Positions 1 to 5,431 of a stretch of 10,169 nucleotides of DNA are shown in pieces (positions within the stretch are counted from its first letter, which is position 1; every line of letters begins with the position of its first letter). The notes beneath the pieces are model-generated. The model searched no databases, was not told the DNA's origin, and was given only the letters and a program-made list of their open reading frames with translations. The position numbers and the translations under genes were made by a program. Origin of the DNA: Halobacteriales archaeon SW_5_68_122 (GTDB lineage: Archaea; Halobacteriota; Halobacteria; Halobacteriales; Haloarculaceae); the NCBI GenBank assembly GCA_003022815.1, contig PXSL01000008.1, positions 3,854 to 14,022 on the forward strand, in the 5' to 3' direction.

Positions 1-172
1 GGGTGGGTGGTCTCGTTTCTGTTCCAGCGCCAGCGGTCTCCCGCTCCGGGCTTGCGCCCGGTCACCTGCCCGGAGGGTGGGGGGACTTTCCTCATGGGCA
101 CGTCTCGGCGTGGCACGCCGGGACGGCGGAGCCGTCGAGGACGCACCCACGGGAACCGGGCTCCCTCTGCCA
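1..172 (-). ncRNA. rnpB: RNase P RNA, 5' part (3' end beyond window)
   Basis: Catalytic RNA of RNase P, which removes 5' leaders from precursor tRNAs. Read on the minus strand, the segment carries the universal CR-I/P4 word GAGGAAAGTCC at 93-83, followed by CCCCCACC as in many archaeal forms. Further downstream is ACAGAAACGAGACC at 22-9, matching the conserved ACAGAA of the J11/12 region. Between them are two adjacent hairpins with GNRA loops: CCGGGC-GCAA-GCCCGG at 61-46 and GCGG-GAGA-CCGC at 44-33. They suit the P8/P9 region of the specificity domain. A third hairpin, GACGGC-TCC-GCCGTC at 136-122, could be P3. The 5' end near 172 is estimated from a TTAA promoter word at 200-197 and is uncertain. 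The second strand of P4 and the 3' end lie outside the window. The match is by recognised motifs, not by a covariance model. Confidence 0.88.
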
Positions 173-195
173 GTCGGTGCTACGCCACTCCGCGG

Positions 196-200
196 GTTAA
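196..200 (-). promoter_or_regulatory. Possible TATA element for the RNase P RNA
   Basis: The minus strand reads GGCTTAACCC here. It is the only AT-rich word near the predicted RNA start, about 26 nt upstream of position 172. It overlaps the TAA stop codon of the upstream nicotinate phosphoribosyltransferase gene, so the RNA may have its own promoter inside the end of that gene. The call rests on spacing and composition only. Confidence 0.35.
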
Positions 201-1348
201 GCCGTTCGGTGGCCGGGGTCGCCGAAGCCGACGGCCTCGGCGTCGGCTGCTGCGCGCTCGGCGGCCGCCCCGAGGTCGAACTCCGCGACCACCTCGCCGT
301 CGCGGACCACCGGCTCCATGAGCGACTCGCCCCCGGCGGGTCCGGCCTCGTCGGCCAGGGCGACGTGGTGGCCGCCGTCCGGCGTCCGGTACACCGACTT
401 CTTGCCGGAGAGCTTCCCCCGCTTTGCGGCGGGTTCGCCCGCCACCTCGACGACGTCGAGCGCGAAGTCGACCGGGTCGGCGCTCGTGACGTAGCTACCG
501 ACGCCGAAGCCGTCGGCCACGTCGCGCAACTCGCGGATGGCCTCGGGGGTGATGCCGCCGCTGACGAGGATGTCGACATCCTCGTGGCCGGCCTCGTCGA
601 GTTTCCAGCGGGTTTCCCGGACGATGTGCCGGAAGTCGCCCCGACGCGACCCCGTGGTGTCCAGCCGGACGCCCTCGAAGCCCATCTCGGCGGCCCGCAG
701 TGCCTCGTCGGTTTCGTCGTCGTAGGTGTCGCACAGCGCGACCCGGGGTACGTCGGCGTCGACGGCCTCGTCGAAGGCGCGCCAGGCGTCTTCCTGGTTG
801 CCGGGGCCGAAGCAGATCATCAGCGCGTGCGGCATCGTCCCCGATGGCTCGCGGTCCATGAGGTTGCCGGCGGCGACGTGGGAGAAGCCGTCGAAGCCCG
901 CCAGGATCGCCGACCGGTCGACGACGCCGGCGATGGAGGGGTGGACGTGGCGGGCACCGAAACTGAGGATCGACGACTCCGGGGCAGCCCGGCGGGCCTC
1001 CAGTGCTGCCGTCGCCATCCCCGTCGGCTGGGAGAGCAGACCCAGGAGCGACGTCTCGAGCCGGCAGAACTCCAGATACGGCCCCTCGATGCGCATCACC
1101 GGCCCACCGTCGAACAGCGTCCCCTCCGGGAGCGCGTCGACGTCGACCGACCGGTCCTCCAGCAGGCGGACGGCGTCGGCCAGCCCGGCAAACAGCTCGA
1201 ACGAGCCCGTCGGGAACTGGTCGGCGGTCACCTCGGCGACGACGTGGGGGTTGCGACCGGCGTGCTCGAGGGCCTCCTCGGTTCTGAGGAAGTACGCGTC
1301 GGTCGCCCGGCCCTCAACGATGGCTGACTCCGGGACGACGTCGAACAT
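197..1348 (-). CDS. pncB: Nicotinate phosphoribosyltransferase
   Basis: Cytosolic enzyme of the Preiss-Handler branch of NAD salvage; it makes nicotinate mononucleotide from nicotinate and PRPP with ATP hydrolysis. The 383-residue length fits the compact archaeal form. Visible family blocks are the N-terminal region ending in FPTG (46-49), FGARHVHP (about 130-137), LMDREPSGTMPH (163-174, a loop with His174), a CDTYDDE strand end (206-212), RLDTTGSRRGDF (228-239), and the phosphate-binding LVSGGITPEAI (261-271) followed by GFGVGSYV. Together these form the type II phosphoribosyltransferase barrel. The ATG at 1348 is chosen because the family homology starts at once and a T-tract lies 25-29 nt upstream. 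The gene follows the lipoprotein gene by 30 nt in the same direction, and the nicotinamidase that would supply its substrate lies just beyond that gene. No truncation is seen. Confidence 0.93.
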   Translation of the reverse strand: MFDVVPESAIVEGRATDAYFLRTEEALEHAGRNPHVVAEVTADQFPTGSFELFAGLADAVRLLEDRSVDVDALPEGTLFDGGPVMRIEGPYLEFCRLETSLLGLLSQPTGMATAALEARRAAPESSILSFGARHVHPSIAGVVDRSAILAGFDGFSHVAAGNLMDREPSGTMPHALMICFGPGNQEDAWRAFDEAVDADVPRVALCDTYDDETDEALRAAEMGFEGVRLDTTGSRRGDFRHIVRETRWKLDEAGHEDVDILVSGGITPEAIRELRDVADGFGVGSYVTSADPVDFALDVVEVAGEPAAKRGKLSGKKSVYRTPDGGHHVALADEAGPAGGESLMEPVVRDGEVVAEFDLGAAAERAAADAEAVGFGDPGHRTA

Positions 1349-1372
1349 ACCGACGGAACGCCCGGCACGGCG

Positions 1373-1377
1373 AAAAA
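1373..1377 (-). promoter_or_regulatory. T-tract upstream of pncB (promoter and/or terminator)
   Basis: The minus strand has TTTTT directly after the TAG stop of the lipoprotein gene and 25-29 nt before the ATG of the phosphoribosyltransferase gene. The position suits an archaeal TATA-like element for a leaderless transcript. A T-run after a stop codon is also the usual signal for archaeal termination, so the same five bases could serve both purposes. Confidence 0.35.
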
Positions 1378-1378
1378 G

Positions 1379-2824
1379 CTACGGCTTCGGGGCGGGCGCG
1401 TACACCGCGTCCAGCGCCTCGACCGACGGCGCCTTCACGACCATGATGCTCCGACCGTCGTGTCGGACCCACACCGCGCCGCCGAACGGCCCCGTCTCGA
1501 ACGTCCAGACGACCCCGTCGCCGGTCGTCTGCCGCTGGCCGTCCCAGTACTCGAGTATCTGCTCGTGGCCCCGCCGGAACTCCGAGGCGTTCTCGCGGTC
1601 GTTGAACGTCACGTTCCAGACGTAGGCCGTCTCGTCGCCCCGGCGGTAGGCGTGCAGGCGGTCGCCGTACCACCCCTCGGCGTACCGGACGTCGTAGGTG
1701 AACGGCCGCCGGGGGTTCAGGCGGCGGTTCTCGGTGTTGTAGAACGCCGAGCGGTTGACGACCGACCGCTCGGTGTCGTACTCGTCGTTCAGCGTGTAGG
1801 CGAACATCGACGCCAGGCCCGCCTGGCCGACGGTGGCGTGGGAGGCGCCGCCGTCGACGGCGACGCGGTCCCAGGACGCCGCGTTGCGGTCCTCGACGGT
1901 GGCGTTCCCGTAGGCCTCCGTGCTGTACGTCGAGGGGTGGACCACCTCGGCGCTGGTCGTCGGGACGTCGTCGTACATCGCGTCGACGGCGCCCCACCCC
2001 TGCCGCGCCTCGTGGTACCGGACGAACGACGGCCCCTCGGCGTACGGAAAGAAGCCGATGTAGTAGACGCCGAAGTGGAAGTCCTCGCCGAGGCTTCCCC
2101 CGCCGGAGGCACCCTCGACGCCGACGCACTGCCACTCGCCGCTCTCACAGCGCTGCTCGTATCGCTGCTGGACGACGAGGGCATCGCCCTCAATGAGGCC
2201 GTTTCGCGCGCTGGTCCCGTCGAGGGTGCCCCCCTCCAGGCCGTCGAGGCCGAACCGCTGGTCTTGGAGGGCGTGGTGGAGCTCGTGAGCGAGGGTGAAC
2301 TCGTCGCCCAGCGTCGCCGGCACCGCCTCGCTGACGAGGACGATGTCGCCGGCGCTCGGCCGGTAGAACCCCAGTACGTTGTCGCCGCGGTTGCCCCGCC
2401 GTATCTCGACGACGTCCTCGTCGGGGCCGACGAGGAACAGCGCCTCGTGCTGTGCGTTGTCCAGCGTCCACTGGGGGCCGCTGGCGTTGCCGACGGTGAT
2501 GCCGCCGTACTCCTCGCGGAACGTCTCGCGGGTGACCAGCTGCACCTCGACGTCCTCCTCGAACCGTAGCCCGCGGATCAACTGTACGCGGGCCATTGCC
2601 CGGGCGACGATGGCCTCGACCTCGGCGTCGGTGAGGCCGTTCTCCGGGTCGACATCGAAGCTGTCGTTGTGCCAGTAGCCGTCGTAGTAGCCGAGGTGTT
2701 CGCTGGGATCGGCGGGCGGAGACGAGGGTTCTGGCGCGTCGGGAGCCGGCCCGTAGCCGGCGCTGCAGCCGGCGAGAACGAGGACGACCACGAGCGCGGC
2801 CGCCGCCAGGGGACGGGTTCCCAT
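1379..2824 (-). CDS. Secreted lipoprotein, Hvo_1808-type surface protein with zincin-like HELHH motif
   Basis: Predicted exported, lipid-anchored protein of 481 residues. The N-terminus is a short hydrophobic signal ending in the lipobox LAGC (Cys20), followed by a Pro/Ser/Asp-rich linker (about 24-45) typical of haloarchaeal lipoproteins. There is no twin-arginine pair in the signal. Around residue 180 the protein has HELHHALQDQRF, an HExxH zinc-binding motif (His180, Glu181, His184). About 30 residues on is LIEGDA, where the Glu could be the third ligand of a gluzincin. Several N-x-S/T sites and a Cys pair (about 226 and 233) fit an extracellular domain. I recognise it as resembling the haloarchaeal Hvo_1808 surface-protein family, whose function I do not know. 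An upstream GTG-GTG pair extends the frame to 2830, but the ATG at 2824 gives the best signal peptide and promoter spacing. Protease activity is inference from the motif. Confidence 0.82.
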   Translation of the reverse strand: MGTRPLAAAALVVVLVLAGCSAGYGPAPDAPEPSSPPADPSEHLGYYDGYWHNDSFDVDPENGLTDAEVEAIVARAMARVQLIRGLRFEEDVEVQLVTRETFREEYGGITVGNASGPQWTLDNAQHEALFLVGPDEDVVEIRRGNRGDNVLGFYRPSAGDIVLVSEAVPATLGDEFTLAHELHHALQDQRFGLDGLEGGTLDGTSARNGLIEGDALVVQQRYEQRCESGEWQCVGVEGASGGGSLGEDFHFGVYYIGFFPYAEGPSFVRYHEARQGWGAVDAMYDDVPTTSAEVVHPSTYSTEAYGNATVEDRNAASWDRVAVDGGASHATVGQAGLASMFAYTLNDEYDTERSVVNRSAFYNTENRRLNPRRPFTYDVRYAEGWYGDRLHAYRRGDETAYVWNVTFNDRENASEFRRGHEQILEYWDGQRQTTGDGVVWTFETGPFGGAVWVRHDGRSIMVVKAPSVEALDAVYAPAPKP

Positions 2825-2850
2825 CACCACTCCGGAGGGGTTCCGCGGTC

Positions 2851-2854
2851 AAAA
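2851..2854 (-). promoter_or_regulatory. Possible promoter element for the lipoprotein gene
   Basis: The minus strand reads GACTTTTGACC, with the T-run 27-30 nt before the ATG at 2824. This is the spacing expected for a TATA element of a leaderless haloarchaeal transcript. It lies in the 89-nt divergent spacer shared with the nicotinamidase gene. Confidence 0.4.
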
Positions 2855-2884
2855 GTCCACGGAGTCGGCGGGCCGGGACAACGG

Positions 2885-2888
2885 TTTT
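2885..2888 (+). promoter_or_regulatory. Possible promoter element for the nicotinamidase gene
   Basis: The plus strand reads CGGTTTTGC, with the T-run 26-29 nt before the ATG at 2914. Together with the opposite-strand T-run at 2854-2851 it forms two back-to-back promoter candidates about 30 nt apart, so a regulator bound here could affect both genes. Confidence 0.4.
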
Positions 2889-2913
2889 GCGCTCCCGGAC
2901 GGAACCAACGACC

Positions 2914-3486
2914 ATGCAGCTCGACCCGGACCGAACCGCGGTCGTCGTGGTGGACGTACAGAACGGCTTCTGTCACCCGGACGGCTCGCTGTACGCCCCC
3001 GAGAGCGAGGCGGCCGTCGAGCCGTGTGCGGCGACGGTCGAGGACGCCCGCGAGGCCGGCGCATCGGTCGTCTTCACCCGGGACGTCCATCCGCCCGAAC
3101 AGTTCGGGGACGCCCACTACTACGACGAATTCGACCGCTGGGGCGAACACGTCCTCGAGGGGACGTGGGACGCCGAACTGGTGGAGGAACTCGACCCCCG
3201 CGAGGACGAACTCGTCGTCGAGAAGCACACCTACGACGCCTTCCACCGGACGGAACTGGAAGGGTGGCTCGAGGCCCACGGAATCGACGACCTCCTCATC
3301 TGCGGGACGCTGGCGAACGTCTGCGTTCTCCACACCGCCGGCAGCGCCGGCCTCCGGGACTACCGGCCGGTGCTGCTGGAGGACGCCGTCGGCTACATCG
3401 AGGCCGAGCACCGCGAGTACGCCCTCGAACACGCCGACTGGCTGTTCGGCGAGGTTGGATCCCATGAGGAGGTCGGGTTCGCCTGA
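2914..3486 (+). CDS. pncA: Nicotinamidase / isochorismatase-family cysteine hydrolase
   Basis: Cytosolic hydrolase of 190 residues, most likely deamidating nicotinamide to nicotinate. The catalytic triad of the family is complete: Asp14 in VVVDVQNGF, Lys104 in VVEKHTYDAF and Cys137 in GTLANVCVLHTA, with a cis-peptide-type Asn-Val before the Cys. A DxH metal site is visible at Asp57/His59 (TRDVHPPEQF), and His79 in RWGEHV could be the third metal ligand. The nicotinamidase assignment over other isochorismatase-fold activities rests on this metal site and on the nearby nicotinate phosphoribosyltransferase gene. The exact TRDWHPxxH pattern of the best-known nicotinamidases is not fully kept. An in-frame TTG at 2887 would add nine residues, but it overlaps the promoter word, so the ATG is preferred. 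It is divergent from the lipoprotein gene and followed by the toxin-antitoxin insertion. Confidence 0.82.
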   Translation: MQLDPDRTAVVVVDVQNGFCHPDGSLYAPESEAAVEPCAATVEDAREAGASVVFTRDVHPPEQFGDAHYYDEFDRWGEHVLEGTWDAELVEELDPREDELVVEKHTYDAFHRTELEGWLEAHGIDDLLICGTLANVCVLHTAGSAGLRDYRPVLLEDAVGYIEAEHREYALEHADWLFGEVGSHEEVGFA

Positions 3487-3503
3487 GGTCGACGCCGATG
3501 GCG
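3484..3503 (+). repeat. Left copy of direct repeat flanking the toxin-antitoxin module
   Basis: This 20-nt word starts at the TGA stop of the nicotinamidase gene and matches 4266-4285 at 17 of 20 positions. The shared core is GTCGACGCCG. The other copy starts at the TGA of the toxin gene, so the two copies bracket the module. GTCGACG-type words are common in haloarchaeal DNA, so chance is possible. Confidence 0.4.
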
Positions 3504-3604
3504 GTCCTCCCGGATCCCTGGCGTCCAGGACGCCGAGGACGCCGAGGGCTTTCTGGATTCCTCAATCCCGTATCTGAACGCTACCCGCTACTACGACCGA
3601 ATGC

Positions 3605-3609
3605 TTATT
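3605..3609 (+). promoter_or_regulatory. Possible promoter element for the toxin-antitoxin operon
   Basis: The word CTTATTC is centred 29 nt before the ATG at 3636 and is the best TATA-like match in the 149-nt spacer. A second AT-rich word, GTTTAG, lies closer to the start. The spacer is visibly less GC-rich than its surroundings. Confidence 0.4.
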
Positions 3610-3635
3610 CCATTGCTCCGTTTAGTCGTAGACAC

Positions 3636-3935
3636 ATGAGCACTACCGTACGGGTCGTGAAGACGTCCGATGTCCTGCATGGACGGCCCCGAATCGAGGG
3701 GACACGGGTCGGGGTGTTCACGCTGGGCGTAGCAGTTCGGGAACACGGTGAGAGCGTCGAGGACCTGTTGGGAGAGTATCCCGACCTGAACCGTGAAGAA
3801 ATCGAGGTCGCACTCGACTACTACGACGACCACCCCGAACTGATGGACTACATCCGCACGCAGAAGCGATTGCGAAAACAGGACGTCCTCGAACGGAGTC
3901 GAGCACCCACAGCCGGATCGGACGCCGACTCCTGA
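3636..3935 (+). CDS. DUF433 domain antitoxin
   Basis: Protein of 99 residues, predicted antitoxin of a type II toxin-antitoxin pair. The DUF433 signature is clear: GRPRIEGTR (16-24), then a helical region with REHGESVEDLLGEYPDLNREEIEVALDYY (about 35-63). The family forms a winged or helix-turn-helix DNA-binding fold and is commonly encoded next to DUF5615 PIN-like proteins, as here. The C-terminal 25 residues are charged and probably disordered; this tail could bind the toxin. The ATG at 3636 is preferred over an in-frame ATG at 3498, because the 46 extra residues are Arg/Pro-rich, unlike the family, and the promoter word fits 3636. The stop lies 6 nt before the toxin start, so the genes should be co-transcribed. 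Autorepression is usual for such antitoxins but is not shown by the sequence. Confidence 0.87.
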   Translation: MSTTVRVVKTSDVLHGRPRIEGTRVGVFTLGVAVREHGESVEDLLGEYPDLNREEIEVALDYYDDHPELMDYIRTQKRLRKQDVLERSRAPTAGSDADS

Positions 3936-3941
3936 CCCCGT

Positions 3942-4268
3942 ATGCGGATTCTCTGCGACCAGATGGTCAAGGAGAGCTTCGTCAGCGCACTCGAGGCCGA
4001 AGACCGCCATACGGTTGCGCGCGTTCGAGATCTCTTGGCCCCCGACGCCGACGACGGCGCAATTGCGGCCTACGCTGTACAGCACGACTGGACTGTCCTG
4101 ACTGCGGACGACGACTACCTTTCCGACGACGTCCCCCACGGGTTGCTGTTCTACGACGACGATTCCGCTCCGACGCCCGGCGTCGTACGTGATGCCATTC
4201 GGGAGATCGACCGTGTGTACGACGATTCTACCGCAATCGTCGAGTGGGTACCCGACGGCTGGATTTGA
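3942..4268 (+). CDS. DUF5615 PIN-like toxin
   Basis: Protein of 108 residues with the small PIN-like fold of the DUF5615 family, predicted to be the RNase toxin partner of the DUF433 protein. The order of motifs fits: MRILCDQM with Asp6 after the first strand, HTVARVRDLL (23-32), an acidic turn DADDGAIAAYA with Asp37/38, and VLTADDDY with Asp56-58. In PIN-like nucleases these acidic residues hold the metal ions. The second half, ending in VEWVPDGWI, is longer than the minimal domain. Family members more often have D-E or D-N after the first strand; here it is D-Q. The 6-nt gap after the antitoxin indicates an operon. It is convergent with the thioesterase gene, 23 nt away. RNase activity and toxicity are inferred from the family. 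Confidence 0.83.
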   Translation: MRILCDQMVKESFVSALEAEDRHTVARVRDLLAPDADDGAIAAYAVQHDWTVLTADDDYLSDDVPHGLLFYDDDSAPTPGVVRDAIREIDRVYDDSTAIVEWVPDGWI

Positions 4269-4285
4269 AGTCGACGCCGGGGGCG
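4266..4285 (+). repeat. Right copy of direct repeat flanking the toxin-antitoxin module
   Basis: Matches 3484-3503 at 17 of 20 bases and begins at the toxin TGA codon. It also overlaps an imperfect inverted repeat: GAAGTCG at 4267-4273 and CGACCTC at 4287-4293, six of seven pairs. This could form a hairpin at the junction of the two convergent genes. The left copy carries GAGGTCG, which would pair perfectly with CGACCTC. Confidence 0.4.
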
Positions 4286-4291
4286 ACGACC

Positions 4292-4750
4292 TCAGCCCTG
4301 GAACAGCCGGAAGGCACCTTGCCCGACCGCGACGAGAGCCTCGGTGCCGTCGGGCGTCTCGCTCTCCACCTCGACGTAGGAGACGCCGACGCTGTTGCCG
4401 GCGCGGATGACCTCCGCCGTCGCGGTGAGGTCGCCCGCCGCCGGCCGGAGGTAGTTGACGTTGAGGTTGATAGTCGCAAGGTCGTCGTCCAGCGGGTCGG
4501 TGAGGTAGGGCCGCAGCGCGATGCCGCCGACCACGTCGATGAGCGTCGAGGCGACGCCGCCCTGGACGGTCGGCGGCTCCGTTGGGTTCGTCAGCTTCTC
4601 GTCGAAGGGGATGGTGCCGACCATCCGCCCGGCCTCGAACTCCTCGACGGTGAACCCCAGCCACGACAGGAAGGTGTGTTCGTTCTCCAGGTACTCCTGC
4701 AACATCGCGACGGCCTCGTCGGGCACGTCGTGCGGTTCTACCTCCGTCAT
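4292..4750 (-). CDS. PaaI-family hotdog-fold thioesterase
   Basis: Cytosolic protein of 152 residues, predicted to hydrolyse acyl-CoA thioesters; the acyl group is unknown. The hotdog-fold pattern is clear: a first helix and strand (LSWLGFTVEEFEAGRMVGTIPF, 28-49), the central helix block VQGGVASTLIDVVGGIAL (62-79), the strand ATINLNVNYLRPA (92-104), then GDLTATAEVIRAG (106-118) and the last strands to FRLFQG. Asp72 in the central helix is at the usual acidic catalytic position. The position that is His in the common HGG motif is Gln63 here. The ATG at 4750 gives full-length homology. The gene is convergent with the toxin gene and divergent from an unknown gene. Length is normal for the family, and nothing links it functionally to either neighbour. 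Confidence 0.87.
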   Translation of the reverse strand: MTEVEPHDVPDEAVAMLQEYLENEHTFLSWLGFTVEEFEAGRMVGTIPFDEKLTNPTEPPTVQGGVASTLIDVVGGIALRPYLTDPLDDDLATINLNVNYLRPAAGDLTATAEVIRAGNSVGVSYVEVESETPDGTEALVAVGQGAFRLFQG

Positions 4751-4774
4751 GTGAGCGACTGACGCGGCCGCGGG

Positions 4775-4780
4775 CTTGTA
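4775..4780 (-). promoter_or_regulatory. Possible promoter element for the thioesterase gene
   Basis: The minus strand reads TACAAG, 25-30 nt before the ATG at 4750. It is the only AT-containing word in an otherwise GC-rich 78-nt divergent spacer. The match to an archaeal TATA box is weak. Confidence 0.25.
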
Positions 4781-4828
4781 CCCACCGGTCGCGGTCTCGG
4801 CGCCGCCGAGTCGACCCCGACGCTCAAG

Positions 4829-5149
4829 ATGCCTGGGGTCCTACGAAACGCGAGGACAGTGAACGAACTGCACGACGAGTTCGACGCCGAGGCGCTGGCG
4901 GTCGGCCTGGAGACGTTCGGCGGCGACGAGGCCGAGCGGCGGGCGGTGGCCCGCCACGCCCGCGACATGGCCGACAGCGGCCGCTACGAGGCCGACGCCG
5001 ACGTGTTGCTCACGCCGGAGCACGTCGTCGTCCAGCTGGCCGACGCGCCGGAGGGCAGCCCCGCCGAGCGGTGGAACTGGTGGGTCGGCGCCCTCGAGTC
5101 GGCCTACGGCGGCTACGCCGAGTTCCGGGTCAGGCGCTGGCAGGAGTGA
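4829..5149 (+). CDS. Hypothetical protein, unrecognised family
   Basis: Soluble acidic protein of 106 residues that I do not recognise. It begins with a predicted helix (ARTVNELHDEFDAEALAVGLETF, about 8-30), then a charged helix (DEAERRAVARHARDMADSGRY, 33-53). A strand follows (HVVVQLADA), then a Trp-rich segment ERWNWWVGALESAYGGYAEFRVRRW (80-104). The codon use, with a GC-rich third position throughout, supports a real gene. It has no signal peptide or membrane segment. No TATA-like word lies 27 nt before the ATG, unlike most genes here, so the transcript may start further upstream or the promoter may be weak. The next gene starts 39 nt downstream, after a T-run. Confidence 0.75.
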   Translation: MPGVLRNARTVNELHDEFDAEALAVGLETFGGDEAERRAVARHARDMADSGRYEADADVLLTPEHVVVQLADAPEGSPAERWNWWVGALESAYGGYAEFRVRRWQE

Positions 5150-5158
5150 CCACGTCCC

Positions 5159-5164
5159 TTTTTA
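5159..5164 (+). promoter_or_regulatory. Promoter element for the DUF5786-like gene
   Basis: The word CTTTTTACT is centred 27 nt before the ATG at 5189, the clearest TATA-like element of the window. It also lies about 10 nt after the stop of the upstream gene, so its T-run may end that transcript. Confidence 0.5.
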
Positions 5165-5188
5165 CTCCGGGCCCACTCGGGTATAGTG

Positions 5189-5368
5189 ATGGGCTTTGGG
5201 AGCTACGACGAGTCCGAACAGAGAAACCAGAACGTCGATGCCGACGGCGAAGACGCCGTCAACCTGCACGAGAACGACCACGAGGGCGAAGTCGAGTTCA
5301 AGTTCGACGAGAACGAGGAATCGTTGATCGACCGCCTCGACGAGATGAAGGACGACGACGAGGAGTAG
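5189..5368 (+). CDS. DUF5786-like small acidic haloarchaeal protein
   Basis: Protein of 59 residues, strongly acidic, starting MGFGSYDESEQ. This N-terminus and the later NLHENDHEGEVEFKF and LIDRLDEMKDDDEE segments match my memory of the DUF5786 family, known from Halobacteria and of unknown function. The pattern is a disordered acidic N-terminal part, a short beta segment (about 33-42), and a C-terminal helix (47-57). A GTG directly before the ATG (5186) would add one residue; the ATG is preferred because the family begins MGFG and the promoter word is placed for it. The strong promoter and lack of partner genes suggest a separately expressed housekeeping-type small protein. I infer no function. 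Confidence 0.8.
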   Translation: MGFGSYDESEQRNQNVDADGEDAVNLHENDHEGEVEFKFDENEESLIDRLDEMKDDDEE

Positions 5369-5431
5369 TCCTCTGTCGTCGCCCCGGCAGCCGCGGTCGA
5401 CTTCGTGATCGGCTGGCGTGCCGGAATCCTC

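Noticed and set aside
77..1327. Long plus-strand open frame of 416 codons
   Set aside because: It lies antisense to the nicotinate phosphoribosyltransferase gene and the RNase P RNA. The minus-strand protein has clear family motifs, and long antisense frames are usual at this GC content.
1460..2569. Long plus-strand open frame of 369 codons
   Set aside because: Antisense to the lipoprotein gene, whose lipobox and HELHH motif support the minus strand. The plus-strand text is a Val/Ala/Arg-rich shadow.
3498..3635. Longer DUF433 protein starting at the ATG at 3498
   Set aside because: The added 46 residues are Arg/Pro-rich and unlike the family, and the promoter word fits the ATG at 3636.
3591..4664. 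Minus-strand open frame of 357 codons across the toxin-antitoxin module
   Set aside because: It covers the DUF433 and DUF5615 genes in antisense and part of the thioesterase gene in another frame. It has no family motifs and a composition unlike the acidic real proteins.
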